Of a stretch of DNA of 64,000 nt, positions 31,431-40,841 are shown piece by piece. How positions within the stretch are numbered: position 1 is the first letter of the stretch; every line of letters begins with the position of its first letter. The stretch lies in assembly GCA_002483445.1 (NCBI GenBank), contig DLHY01000141.1:79972-143971 (forward strand), written 5' to 3'. Made by a program: the position numbers and the translations under genes. The notes under the pieces were generated by a model that saw only the letters and a list, made by a program, of their open reading frames with translations, was not told the origin of the DNA and did not search any database. The DNA is from Blastocatellia bacterium UBA7656. Lineage in GTDB: Bacteria > Acidobacteriota > Blastocatellia > UBA7656.

Positions 31431-33404
31431 ATGGGAAAGCGCAGATTTTCTTTATCGCTCGTTCTGGTTGCGGCGCTCATCCTAGGACTGCCCGTGCTTG
31501 CAGTCGTGCAATATCGACTGCTTGGCCGCGTCAGCGAAAGCGAACGCGAGCGAATGCAAAACAATCTCAAGGCGAGCGCAGCGAAATTCAATCAGGATTT
31601 CGACCGCGAGATAACGCGCGCTTTCCTCTGCTTTCAACCCGACCCCACAGAGCCTGCCGAAAAAATGTGGGACAGGTACGCCGAACGCTACGACCAATGG
31701 CTCTCCTCCGCGCCTTACCCCGAACTTGTGAGCCGCGTCTACAGAGTAGAGAGCAAAGCAGACGGCTCTTTCAATCTGCTTGCATTCAATCCCGCCTCGC
31801 GCGGGTTCGAGCCGTGCGAGTGGCCTGCTGACTTCAATCAACTGCTTCAGAGCATGGAAGAAACCCATGAGCGCATCCGCGATATAAGCGCGCGAGGAGC
31901 CAATGCGTTTCGCGCGCTCAATATTCAGACTCCTCCCGGCTCGAAGAATCGAACCACGTATTTGGGAGCGAGCCTGATGTTCAAGGCCATATCGGGGCCG
32001 GTCGAAGAAAGCATTCCCGCGCTCATCATTCCGGCTGTCTCAGTAAGCTCTCCGAAAGACAGCCCCCCATTCGACGCTGAACTGAAAAATATAATCGTTC
32101 GCCTCGACCTCGATTACATACGCGATCATCTGGTGCCTGCGCTCTCACAACGTTATTTCGTCACAGGCGATCAACTCGACTACAAACTCGCTGTTGTCAG
32201 CCTCAACGATCCGAAACGAATCATCTATCAATCCGATGACCTGTCGAATGATGATCTTTCTTCGAGCGAGCCAGCAGGCAATCTGCTCACACTCAAGCTC
32301 GATGAAATAGAGTCGCTCGCGCAGGAAGGCTTCGTTCATAAACTTCAAACGAAAGAAGCAGGGCCAACCCGCATATTCGCAGATCGTCTTGCGGTTCAGG
32401 TCATCAACCCCGGCTCAACGAACCGCTCTGTCAGATTGCTCGGTGGGAACGAGGGTCATTGGCGATTGATGGTCAAGCATCGCTCAGGTTCGCTCGAATC
32501 TATAGTCGCAAGCGCGCGTCGAAGAAATATAGCGATCAGCTTAGGCATCCTGCTGCTGCTGGGCATAAGCATAGCGATGATCATCATCTCCACGCGGCGG
32601 GCCGAGCGACTCGCGCATCAACAGATGGAATTCGTGGCAGGCGTTTCGCACGAACTGCGGACTCCGCTCGCAGTGATTCGCTCTGCGGGCGAGAACCTCG
32701 CCGACGGGGTGATCGAAGGGCGCGAGCAGGTTCGACGCTACGGCGCGCTGATCGCAGCCGAGGGTCGTCGTCTCACTGAAATGGTCGAGCAGGTACTCGA
32801 ATTTTCAGGCATTCAATCTGGCAGAAAAACTTATCAGCTTCATCCCGCGCAAGTCGCTGAAGTCATCGAGGAAGCTTTGGCGGCGTGCCGTCCTGTAATC
32901 GAAGAAGGCAGCTTCGAGATAGAAAAAGAGATTGAAGAAAATCTGCCGCTCGTCGCCGCTGATCGCGCCGCGCTCAGTCGCGCGATTCAAAATCTTTTAT
33001 CCAACGCCGTCAAATACAGCGGCGAGAATCGCTGGATAAAAATCCGGGCGGCAAGCCTGAGAGGCGAAGAAGTGACGATCACCATCGAGGATCGCGGCAT
33101 AGGCATAGACCCGGCGGATTTACCGCATATATTCGAGCCGTTCCATCGCGGGCGCGCCCCTCTCGCGGCGCAGATTCACGGAAACGGTCTGGGATTGAGC
33201 CTCGTCCGCCATATCGTCGCCGCGCACGGCGGAGATGTCAGCGTCGAAAGCGCGGCAGAGCGCGGAAGCTCTTTCACAGTGAGATTGCCTGCGAAGAGTC
33301 TATCGGGTCCAGAGAGTCCAGAGAGTCTTGAGAGTCTTGAGAGTCTATCGAGTCCAGAGAGTCTTGAAAGTCGGGAGGAAAGCGGTAGCCTTCAAAAAAT
33401 CTGA
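31431..33404 (+). CDS. Sensor histidine kinase
   Basis: A 657-aa membrane kinase (ATG 31431; ATG 31419 is an alternative). Transmembrane helix at residues 10-28, a long extracytoplasmic sensor part, a second transmembrane helix (GILLLLGISIAMIIIS), then HisKA with His407 in VSHELRTPLAV. HATPase_c shows the N box LSNAVKYSG, GIGIDPADLPHIFEPFHRG and NGLGLSLV. It should autophosphorylate and signal to the regulator encoded next. The last 30 residues (Pro/Glu/Ser/Leu) are encoded by a 9-bp tandem array and are unlikely to be functional domain. Confidence 0.92.
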   Translation: MGKRRFSLSLVLVAALILGLPVLAVVQYRLLGRVSESERERMQNNLKASAAKFNQDFDREITRAFLCFQPDPTEPAEKMWDRYAERYDQWLSSAPYPELVSRVYRVESKADGSFNLLAFNPASRGFEPCEWPADFNQLLQSMEETHERIRDISARGANAFRALNIQTPPGSKNRTTYLGASLMFKAISGPVEESIPALIIPAVSVSSPKDSPPFDAELKNIIVRLDLDYIRDHLVPALSQRYFVTGDQLDYKLAVVSLNDPKRIIYQSDDLSNDDLSSSEPAGNLLTLKLDEIESLAQEGFVHKLQTKEAGPTRIFADRLAVQVINPGSTNRSVRLLGGNEGHWRLMVKHRSGSLESIVASARRRNIAISLGILLLLGISIAMIIISTRRAERLAHQQMEFVAGVSHELRTPLAVIRSAGENLADGVIEGREQVRRYGALIAAEGRRLTEMVEQVLEFSGIQSGRKTYQLHPAQVAEVIEEALAACRPVIEEGSFEIEKEIEENLPLVAADRAALSRAIQNLLSNAVKYSGENRWIKIRAASLRGEEVTITIEDRGIGIDPADLPHIFEPFHRGRAPLAAQIHGNGLGLSLVRHIVAAHGGDVSVESAAERGSSFTVRLPAKSLSGPESPESLESLESLSSPESLESREESGSLQKI

Positions 33405-33500
33405 AGACCTCAACACAAGACATGATGCGCGTGAGGAGGCGAGGTATCTCTTCGAAGAAACAAACGATGAATTCGTACTCTCAAGACTCTCAAGACTCTT
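33307..33500. repeat. 9-mer array with facing inverse copy
   Basis: Eight 9-mers (GTCCAGAGA, GTCTTGAGA types) at 33307-33378, in frame with the kinase C-terminus. The inverse form ACTCTCAAG is repeated about 2.5 times at 33477-33500, ending at the regulator start codon. The arms can pair across roughly 100 bases. Same layout as the arrays at 1861-1950. Confidence 0.8.
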
Positions 33501-34187
33501 ATGAGTAAACGGATTCTGCTCATCGAAGACGAACCGGGACTGGTGCTTACACTGAGCGACCGGCTCAGGAGCGAGGGTTACACGGTCGAAACCGTTTCGG
33601 ATGGAGAAGCGGGATTGGAGCGCGCGTCAGCCGAGCCTTTCGATCTGATCGTGCTGGATGTGATGCTGCCGCGAAAAAACGGCTTCGATGTCTGCCGCGA
33701 CCTGCGCCAGCGCAAAGTCCCGACCCCTATCATCATGCTTACGGCCCGCGGTCAGGTCGTGGATAAAGTCGTCGGCCTCAAACTCGGAGCCGATGATTAT
33801 CTGACGAAGCCTTTCGAGATGATCGAGCTTCTCGCCCGCCTTGAATCGCTGCTGCGTCGCGCGCCCGCTCGCGCCGTCGCTTCGGTCGAGAGCTACAGAT
33901 TCGGAAACATAAGCGTCGATTTTCGCCGCGCTGAAGTTTATCGCGATGACAGAATGATTGAGCTTTCGGCCCGCGAGTTCCAGTTGCTTCGCTATTTCAT
34001 CGAGCATCGCGGAAGCACTCTGTCGCGCGATGAACTGCTCAACGAAGTGTGGGGCTACAACGCCATGCCATCGACTCGCACAGTCGACGTTCACATCGCC
34101 TGGCTCAGGCAGAAGATCGAATCCAATCCCCGGCACCCTCAATTCATCCTCACCGTTCACGGCCTCGGCTACAAATTCGTCGGCTGA
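33501..34187 (+). CDS. OmpR-family response regulator
   Basis: A 228-aa protein. The receiver domain has acidic pocket EDE (residues 9-11), phosphoacceptor Asp53 in VLDVMLP and conserved Lys in LTKPFE; a C-terminal winged helix ends in HGLGYKFVG. Partner of the kinase upstream. ATG 33501 has no Shine-Dalgarno because the repeat array abuts it. A 28-codon frame (33422-33508) overlaps the start and could deliver ribosomes. Confidence 0.93.
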   Translation: MSKRILLIEDEPGLVLTLSDRLRSEGYTVETVSDGEAGLERASAEPFDLIVLDVMLPRKNGFDVCRDLRQRKVPTPIIMLTARGQVVDKVVGLKLGADDYLTKPFEMIELLARLESLLRRAPARAVASVESYRFGNISVDFRRAEVYRDDRMIELSAREFQLLRYFIEHRGSTLSRDELLNEVWGYNAMPSTRTVDVHIAWLRQKIESNPRHPQFILTVHGLGYKFVG

Positions 34188-34269
34188 GCAGGTTTGACAT
34201 CTTCCGATTCGGGCGCGTATCGTTGGAGTTTTACAGCGGCGGCTGATTTCTCTTCATGGTGAACTGATA

Positions 34270-35439
34270 ATGATTGAAACGATACCTGCGCACGGAGGAC
34301 GACTCATCGACCGCGAGATTGCCGGCGTCGAGAGGGAAACTCTTCTTGAGCGCGTACATGCTATGCCTCGACTCCTGCTTCGCCCGCGCGAAGTTTCAGA
34401 CCTTGAAATGATCGCCAACGGCGCGTTCAGCCCGATGGAAGGCTTCATGTGCGAAGACGACTACATCTCGGTTCGCGGCAACATGCATCTTGCATCGGGG
34501 CTGCCGTGGACTATTCCGGTCACTCTCTCGGCTGCGGATGAAGTGACCGAACAATTCAAAGAGGGTGATGACATCGCGCTTTTTGAAAGCGAAGACCACC
34601 TGCTCGGCGTGCTGCACCTCAAACAGAAATTCCGCTACGACAAACAGCGCGAAGCCGAGAGGGTTTATCTCACGACCGACACGGCGCATCCCGGCGTGTC
34701 GGCGCTCTACAGTCAGGGCGACTGGCTGCTGGGCGGCCCGATTAGTCTGCTCAATCGCCCGCGCAATCCTGAATTTCCTTCTTTTCGATTGGATCCGCGA
34801 CAGACGCGCGAGGCGTTCAGAAAAAAAGGCTGGCACAAAGTGGTGGCCTTTCAGACGCGCAATCCCATTCATCGCGCTCACGAATACATCATCAAGTGCG
34901 CGCTCGAAACAGTAGACGGTCTTCTGCTTCATCCTCTGGTGGGCGAGACGAAATCAGATGACATTCCGGCAGGTGTGCGAATGCGATGCTACGAGGCGAT
35001 GCTTGAGTATTATTTCCCTCGCACGCGCACACTTCTCGCGGTCAACCCGGCGAGTATGCGATACGCGGGGCCGAGAGAAGCTGTCTTTCACGCGCTCATA
35101 CGCAAGAACTATGGCTGCACTCATTTCATAGTCGGGCGCGATCATGCCGGGGTGGGCAGCTACTACGGGACTTATGACGCGCATTATATTTTCAACGAAT
35201 TCGACGCGGAGGCTCTGGCCATCACGCCCATGTTTTTCGATCATTCTTTTTACTGCCGACACTGCGGCGCGATGGCATCCAACAAGACGTGTCCGCATGA
35301 CTCGGCGGAGCATGTGACGCTTTCAGGAACGAAGGTGCGCGAGCTACTGGCTCGCGGCGAGATGCCGCCCGCGGAGTTTTCGCGGCCCGAAGTCGCGGCC
35401 ATTTTGATCGAAAGCATGAAGGCAGGGAAAAGCGCATAG
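34270..35439 (+). CDS. sat: Sulfate adenylyltransferase (ATP sulfurylase)
   Basis: A 389-aa enzyme of the monofunctional Sat type that makes adenosine phosphosulfate from ATP and sulfate. Key motifs: the ATP-binding QTRNPIHRAHEY (an HxxH-type nucleotidyltransferase loop), GRDHAGVG, and the four-ligand zinc region CRHCGAMASNKTCPH. There is no APS kinase domain. No other sulfate assimilation gene is adjacent. A terminator hairpin follows. Confidence 0.95.
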   Translation: MIETIPAHGGRLIDREIAGVERETLLERVHAMPRLLLRPREVSDLEMIANGAFSPMEGFMCEDDYISVRGNMHLASGLPWTIPVTLSAADEVTEQFKEGDDIALFESEDHLLGVLHLKQKFRYDKQREAERVYLTTDTAHPGVSALYSQGDWLLGGPISLLNRPRNPEFPSFRLDPRQTREAFRKKGWHKVVAFQTRNPIHRAHEYIIKCALETVDGLLLHPLVGETKSDDIPAGVRMRCYEAMLEYYFPRTRTLLAVNPASMRYAGPREAVFHALIRKNYGCTHFIVGRDHAGVGSYYGTYDAHYIFNEFDAEALAITPMFFDHSFYCRHCGAMASNKTCPHDSAEHVTLSGTKVRELLARGEMPPAEFSRPEVAAILIESMKAGKSA

Positions 35440-35578
35440 TTGAAGATGCTTGAAAATTGAGGGTAGTGACTTTATCATCCAAACGATGGGGCCGAGGCGA
35501 ATCCTTCAGGTTGAAGATCGCATCAGGCTGAAATTCGTTCGATCCGGGATAAGGCGCAAAGGCGATTATCAAGTTCCC

Positions 35579-35616
35579 ATCAGTCCTGCCGGTTTGGATC
35601 GGCGGGACTGATTTCT
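35579..35616 (+). terminator. Probable terminator after sat
   Basis: A 13-bp stem with one G-U pair (35579-35591 with 35600-35612) and an 8-base loop, then TTTCTCCC. It separates sat from the FHA cluster. The T-run is short. Confidence 0.55.
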
Positions 35617-35633
35617 CCCGGCTGACGAAAGAA

Positions 35634-35663
35634 TTGCGACTGTCAGTAGGCGTGGAGTATAAT
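35634..35663 (+). promoter_or_regulatory. Promoter of the FHA/kinase cluster
   Basis: TTGCGA, an 18-base spacer and TATAAT (35658-35663), about 60 bases before the FHA gene start. Confidence 0.6.
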
Positions 35664-35722
35664 CCGGTTGCCGCTGGACTTATGCCCCTGGAAACGCGAT
35701 GGCTGTTCGGAGGCCCTGCCCT

Positions 35723-36457
35723 ATGATCAGGTGTAATAGCTGTGGCACAAACAATCTGGACGGGAGCGAGTATTGCGACGAATGTGGCATGAAACTAGAC
35801 CTCAGCGCGCAGCCTTTTTCACCCAGGAGAGATGCTGCGCCCGTCTATCAGCCGCCGAGCGCCGTGCCAAGCGAACCCGCGCCGCTTGGTCCCGCATCTG
35901 ATGGGCCGCCTATGCCGCAATTCACAACATCGACGAGCATTCCCAAGCCCGCTTTGCCCGCGCGTCCGCGCCAGCCTGAACAGAACCCTCAGCCGTGGAA
36001 CGAAGCGGCTATCTCGCCGCCTCAGCATAATGTTGTCGAGCGCAGAGCGATTGAATCCGTTCGTCAGGAAGCTCCTCCTCAACGCCCAGTCTCCTCGCCG
36101 AATAATGCGTCCAACTCACAGCGAGCAATCGCGAGGCTGGTTATAGAGCGAGGAGGGAGAGTCGGGAAAGAGTTCCAGATCACCGGCCTTGAAACCAACA
36201 TCGGGCGATGGGATGCCGACAGCGGAATCTTTCCTGATATCGATCTGGATGAGGATGACCCGGAGGCGAAGATTTCGCGCCGCCACGCAAGGATAGTCAA
36301 TCACAACGGTCAGTTTTTTATCGAAGACCTCGGATCGACGAACGGCACTTTCATCAATCGGGGGCGAAGGCTTCTGCCGGGCAAACGCCACGCGCTGCAA
36401 AACGGCGATGAGGTCATCGTGGGCAAGACTTTTTTGAAGTTTCATATCCTGATTTGA
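35723..36457 (+). CDS. Zinc-ribbon FHA protein
   Basis: A 244-aa protein. ATG 35723 follows CGGAGG by nine bases; ATG 35699 lies before that site. The N-terminal zinc ribbon MIRCNSCGTNNLDGSEYCDE is followed by a Pro-rich linker. A C-terminal FHA domain carries the phosphothreonine-binding elements IGR, SRRHA and GSTNGTF. Such proteins bind phosphoproteins made by Ser/Thr kinases; the kinase with a very similar FHA domain is encoded next. Confidence 0.9.
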   Translation: MIRCNSCGTNNLDGSEYCDECGMKLDLSAQPFSPRRDAAPVYQPPSAVPSEPAPLGPASDGPPMPQFTTSTSIPKPALPARPRQPEQNPQPWNEAAISPPQHNVVERRAIESVRQEAPPQRPVSSPNNASNSQRAIARLVIERGGRVGKEFQITGLETNIGRWDADSGIFPDIDLDEDDPEAKISRRHARIVNHNGQFFIEDLGSTNGTFINRGRRLLPGKRHALQNGDEVIVGKTFLKFHILI

Positions 36458-36667
36458 CCGAAAATTCTCGAAAATGATTTTGAGTCACCATGTCCGTTTT
36501 TGACGCTTTTTTGCAGAGAGTTGGTTTTCAGTCTCCGAAGCGGAGACAACGAGCCGGAAACTGACAGTGGGCTGAAGCAATCTACCAGCGGCTATATGCT
36601 CTTTTGCATCGCCATGATGTAAAACAGATTTCGAGTTGAGGTCGGGCAGCCTCAGTTTTCGTACCTT

Positions 36668-38293
36668 ATGTTCTGCCAGATATGCGGCAGCCCGGTGCAT
36701 CCGGGAGAAGAAGTTTGCGGAGCGTGCGGCGCAGGGCAGGAACCTGCGGCTGTTCACTCTTCACGTGTCGTTGTAGAATTGCGCACGGGACGCAACGAGG
36801 ACAAGATGCCTGAGTCGAAGAAGCCACGCAAGGCAGCATCCACCAATCAGCTTGAGCCTGGCACGCTTCTGCTTGACCGCTACCTGATCGTCAAGCGAGT
36901 GGGCGGCGGCGGGATGGGATCGGTCTATCAGGCCCGCGACAAGCGGCTCGCAGACCGATTGTGCGCCGTCAAGGAAATGATAGAACTGTTCGCCGATCAG
37001 AATCAGCGCGCGAAGGCCGTCGAGGATTTCAAGCGCGAAGCCGAAGTCCTCGCTCAACTCGAACATGCTTCCATCCCGACCGTGTTCGATTACTTCATCG
37101 AAGGCGGTCGCTACTATCTGGTGATGCGGTGGATAGGAGGAGGCGACCTGGCCGAGCAGATGCGCGCCCGCGGCGGCAAGGTCGATGAGATGACCGTCAC
37201 CCGTTGGTCGATTCAGATTTGCGACGTGTTGCACTTCATACATTCGCAGACGCCGCCGATAATTTATCGCGATATCAAACCTGCAAACCTCATGCTCGAC
37301 GACAAGTCGAGCCGCGTGATGCTCGTAGACTTCGGCATAGCTCGAATAGTGAGACCTACGGAAAAAGGCGTGACCGCCATCGGCACGATGGGATACGCCC
37401 CGCCTGAGCTTTTCGGGGGCAAGGTAGAGCCGCGATCCGATATCTATTCGCTCGGCGCGACGATGTTTCACATGATGACCGGCTCCGATCCGCAGGACAA
37501 CCCGCTGCTCATATTCGACTTCAGCAAGAACCCGCGCCCGCGCCAGATCAATCCCGCCATCACGCCTGAGATGGAGCAGATACTCGTGAAGGCCGTCGCG
37601 CATAAGCCTGAAGAGCGCCACGCCTCGGCGCTTGAGTTCGGGCGCACGCTCGAAGATCACGCCGCTCGGCTTGTGGGCCGCAGAGCCAGCAACCCTGCCG
37701 CCCGCGCTATCGGCCCTTCGCCTGCCTCGCGCACGGCGGATCGCAAAGCGGCTGAGGCGAGAAGTCCTTCGGCAAATCACGCGGCAGTTCCTCCCGCGCC
37801 GAATGTCGCGCCGCCGCCTGCGCCTGTCACGGTTTTTTGCGGCCACTGCGGCGAAAAGATCGGCACGGATGATCAGTTCTGCGCTCACTGCGGCTCGAAG
37901 CAGTTAGCAGCGGAAGGAGGCGCTCTTGCCGCTCCCCTCACGTCAGGGCGCATAACGGCGCAACTCATCGTGCTGGGCACTTCGGATATGGTCAAGCCTT
38001 TCACCATAGACAAAGAGAGCGTGCTGATAGGACGCACCGATCCTCACACCCAAATATTCCCGGATATCGATCTGACGAATCACGACCCGGAGACGAAAGT
38101 CTCTCGTCGCCACGCTATGATTTATCGCCAGGGCGAGCAGTTCGTCATAGAAGACCTCGGCTCCGTAAACGGCACCATCATCAATTCTCCGCACGGCGGA
38201 TCGGTTCGTCTCAACGCCAGAACGCCGCGGGCGCTGGCCGGAGGCGATGAGGTGAAAGTCGGAAGCACGGTTTTGAAATTCATGGTCGTATGA
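36668..38293 (+). CDS. Ser/Thr protein kinase with zinc ribbons and FHA
   Basis: A 541-aa protein. A zinc ribbon opens it (CQICG...CGACG). The kinase domain runs from about residue 60 to 330 with P-loop GGGGMGSV, Lys102, catalytic YRD at Asp202 (Tyr replaces the usual His), DFG at Asp221 and APPE. A linker and a second zinc ribbon (CGHCG...CAHCG) follow, then a C-terminal FHA domain (IGR, SRRHA, GSVNGT). No transmembrane helix, unlike PknB. It probably phosphorylates itself and FHA-bound partners. Neighbouring genes supply an FHA partner and a phosphatase. Confidence 0.92.
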   Translation: MFCQICGSPVHPGEEVCGACGAGQEPAAVHSSRVVVELRTGRNEDKMPESKKPRKAASTNQLEPGTLLLDRYLIVKRVGGGGMGSVYQARDKRLADRLCAVKEMIELFADQNQRAKAVEDFKREAEVLAQLEHASIPTVFDYFIEGGRYYLVMRWIGGGDLAEQMRARGGKVDEMTVTRWSIQICDVLHFIHSQTPPIIYRDIKPANLMLDDKSSRVMLVDFGIARIVRPTEKGVTAIGTMGYAPPELFGGKVEPRSDIYSLGATMFHMMTGSDPQDNPLLIFDFSKNPRPRQINPAITPEMEQILVKAVAHKPEERHASALEFGRTLEDHAARLVGRRASNPAARAIGPSPASRTADRKAAEARSPSANHAAVPPAPNVAPPPAPVTVFCGHCGEKIGTDDQFCAHCGSKQLAAEGGALAAPLTSGRITAQLIVLGTSDMVKPFTIDKESVLIGRTDPHTQIFPDIDLTNHDPETKVSRRHAMIYRQGEQFVIEDLGSVNGTIINSPHGGSVRLNARTPRALAGGDEVKVGSTVLKFMVV

Positions 38294-38398
38294 GGTAATC
38301 TATTCGGGCGTTGGTGGGCAGCTCTTCTTTGACGCGAGTATTAAACCCACTCAAACAGGGACGCGCTTCAGCCGACTGTAACCGGTCGGCCAGTTTTT

Positions 38399-39079
38399 AT
38401 GGCGAGATTCTGTCCATATTGCGGGAAGCAGATAAATCAGCGGGCGAAATTCTGTCCCCTGTGCGGCAAGTCTATACCAGCGCGTGGGCGCACAGGCCCG
38501 CTGGTTATAGAAGAAGCGACAGCGGTCAGGCCCGTTGAAATTCCCGTCGCTCGGCCCAGGGTTGATCGTTCGGCTCGCGTTGAAGAGAGACCGCGCGCGC
38601 GGGCTTCCAATGGCTCCGGGCCGGCGCGCTTCGCTCCTGCAACGCATGTAATAATCGGCGAAAGCGAGCAGGCGGGATTCGGATTGCGATACGGCGCGTG
38701 GATGTTCGACTTCCTCATCACGATGATTGCGATGATGGGCTTTACGTTCGCGCTTACGGCAGTAAGCCGCCGCTCGGTCGTCGGATCGAACAGCGATCTG
38801 GTGCTGGTTCTGACGCTGACGCTGGTTTTGTTTTTGCTCAACTTCATCGTGCTGGCAGGCCGCAGCGGGCAGACCGTCGGTATGCGAATACTCGGCATCC
38901 GAATAGAGAGAACAGACGGCTCTCCGTTCACTATACGTGGCGCGATAGTCCGTCACCTGGTCGGTTATCCGCTTTCAGTGGCGAGTTTTTTTCTCGGTTT
39001 TTTGTGGATGCTGTGGGATCCGCGACAGCAGGGCTGGCACGATAAGCTCGCGCGGACTATCGTTGTAATGTGCAGATGA
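38399..39079 (+). CDS. Zinc-ribbon RDD membrane protein
   Basis: A 226-aa protein: zinc ribbon (CPYCG...CPLCG, residues 5-25), a linker, then an RDD domain with membrane helices (WMFDFLITMIAMMGFTFAL and LTLTLVLFLLNFIVLAG) and the conserved GQTVGMRILGIRI and WHD segments. RDD proteins are membrane proteins of uncertain, possibly transport, function. It shares the N-terminal ribbon type of its neighbours and may be a client of the kinase. Confidence 0.85.
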   Translation: MARFCPYCGKQINQRAKFCPLCGKSIPARGRTGPLVIEEATAVRPVEIPVARPRVDRSARVEERPRARASNGSGPARFAPATHVIIGESEQAGFGLRYGAWMFDFLITMIAMMGFTFALTAVSRRSVVGSNSDLVLVLTLTLVLFLLNFIVLAGRSGQTVGMRILGIRIERTDGSPFTIRGAIVRHLVGYPLSVASFFLGFLWMLWDPRQQGWHDKLARTIVVMCR

Positions 39080-39124
39080 CGAATCAAAGAAATCCAGCGG
39101 CCCGCGCGGAAGTTTGGTTTTGAC

Positions 39125-40828
39125 ATGCAGACTTTCATCGTTAAACCGAAAGACTATGAGCAGTCGGTAATCAAGATGGACAAGCTGCGGCTGACCATCG
39201 GGCGATCTTCTCGCAACGATATATGCCTCGGCGATCCGTTCGCTTCCCGGCTGCACGCGGAATTGCGCAAGGAAGGCGATCACGTTCTCATAATCGATAA
39301 CGGCAGCGCCAACGGCACCTATCTCAACGGCCAGCGGCTCACAGGCACGGCGCGCATTTACATCGGCGACCGCGTTCGTATAGGCGAGACCGAAATCGAA
39401 TACGCCGCCGGAGAGCAGGCCGCCATATCGGGCGCGACTGTGATGCTTTCCGGCTCGGACGCCGCGCAACTTCCCGCCGATACGATCACCTCGCCCATCT
39501 CTTCGCGCTACACTAACGACCTGATCACTTCGATTCAATCGGGGAAAATATCGAGAGAAACTCTCATCTCTCAACCTCAACCAACGGCGACAGCCGGACG
39601 CGATCTTTTAGGCATAGTCTCGCAGGTAGGCATAGCTCTTCTGCCGCGCACCTCGCTCGAAGACACGTTGCGGATGACAATCGATCTGGTTTTTCAGGCC
39701 ATCCCTGCCGAGCGCGGTTTCCTGTTCCTCAAGGAAGGCGATGAACTGACCTGCAAAATCGCTCGCGGAGCAGGCACAGAGGCAGAGGCTCCGCAGATTC
39801 AAATCAGCCGCTCGATCACGAGCCACGTCCTCAGCAAAGGAGCATCGATTCTCACTTCGGACGCGATGCACGACCCGCGTTTTCAGGCCCAGCATTCAGT
39901 CGTGCTGAGCCAGATTCGATCCGTGATGGCCGTTCCCCTCGCTTCGGGCGAAGAGACCTTCGGGCTGATCTATGTCGATAATCCTTTTCATAATCGCTTT
40001 CAGGAAGAAGACCTCAAGGTGCTGACGACCATCGCTTCGGTCGCATCGATCAAGATCGAGCATGAAAGATTGCTCCCACAGATACTGGAAAAGCGCAGGA
40101 TGGAAGAAGAGTTGAAGGTCGCATCTGAAATTCAGATGCGGCTTCAGCCCGTCTCTCCTCCCAAGATAGAAGGATGGGAGATGACCGGGGTTTCTTTCCC
40201 CTGCCGCGAGATCGGAGGCGATTACTACGATTTCATCCAGAGCAAGCGCGACAATCGATTGGTCATCGCTGTGGGCGATGTTTCAGGAAAAGGGACGGGC
40301 GCGGCTTTGCTGATGTCGTCTCTGCACGCGGCGGTGCGCGCTCAGTCACAGGCGCGCGTATCGATCAGCGAAGTGATGAGTGAAATTAATCAGTATATCT
40401 ATGAGAATTCGCCTTCGAATAAATTCCTCACACTGTTTTACGGCGCGCTCGATCCCGCAACCGGCACGCTCTGCTATTCGAACGCGGGCCACAACACTCC
40501 CATGCTGGTGCGACGCGGGGGCGAGATAGTCAGCCTCGACAAGGGCGGGCTTCCGATAGGGATGATGCCGGGTATGAGTTATCAGGAAGAGTCTGTGAGA
40601 TTCGAGCCGGGAGATGTGCTGTTGATCTACTCGGACGGCATCACGGAATCGGTCAATGATCGGGATGAGGAATTCGGAGAGACGCGACTCGTCGAAGTGA
40701 TCAAAAACAACATCAGCCGCTCGGCTTCAGGCATACGCGACCGTATCGATGAAGCGTTGTCGCGATTCGTCGGCACAACCGCGCCCGTAGACGATATGAC
40801 GCTGATGATAATCAAGCGCACGGCCTGA
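39125..40828 (+). CDS. FHA-GAF-PP2C (SpoIIE/RsbU) phosphatase
   Basis: A 567-aa regulator. An FHA domain lies at residues 5-95 (IGRSSRNDICL, SRLHAEL, GSANGTYLNG), a GAF domain at about 155-315 and a PP2C-type SpoIIE domain at about 330-565. The PP2C domain has metal-binding acidic residues in GGDYYDF and VGDVSGKGTGAAL and in the SDGITE segment. It is expected to dephosphorylate phosphoserine/threonine proteins in response to a GAF ligand. It is the likely counterpart of the kinase two genes upstream. Confidence 0.92.
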   Translation: MQTFIVKPKDYEQSVIKMDKLRLTIGRSSRNDICLGDPFASRLHAELRKEGDHVLIIDNGSANGTYLNGQRLTGTARIYIGDRVRIGETEIEYAAGEQAAISGATVMLSGSDAAQLPADTITSPISSRYTNDLITSIQSGKISRETLISQPQPTATAGRDLLGIVSQVGIALLPRTSLEDTLRMTIDLVFQAIPAERGFLFLKEGDELTCKIARGAGTEAEAPQIQISRSITSHVLSKGASILTSDAMHDPRFQAQHSVVLSQIRSVMAVPLASGEETFGLIYVDNPFHNRFQEEDLKVLTTIASVASIKIEHERLLPQILEKRRMEEELKVASEIQMRLQPVSPPKIEGWEMTGVSFPCREIGGDYYDFIQSKRDNRLVIAVGDVSGKGTGAALLMSSLHAAVRAQSQARVSISEVMSEINQYIYENSPSNKFLTLFYGALDPATGTLCYSNAGHNTPMLVRRGGEIVSLDKGGLPIGMMPGMSYQEESVRFEPGDVLLIYSDGITESVNDRDEEFGETRLVEVIKNNISRSASGIRDRIDEALSRFVGTTAPVDDMTLMIIKRTA

Positions 40829-40841
40829 TGAAATCCACACG

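Noticed and set aside
36761..37888. A 375-codon minus-strand frame
   Set aside because: Antisense to the Ser/Thr kinase gene with intact motifs.
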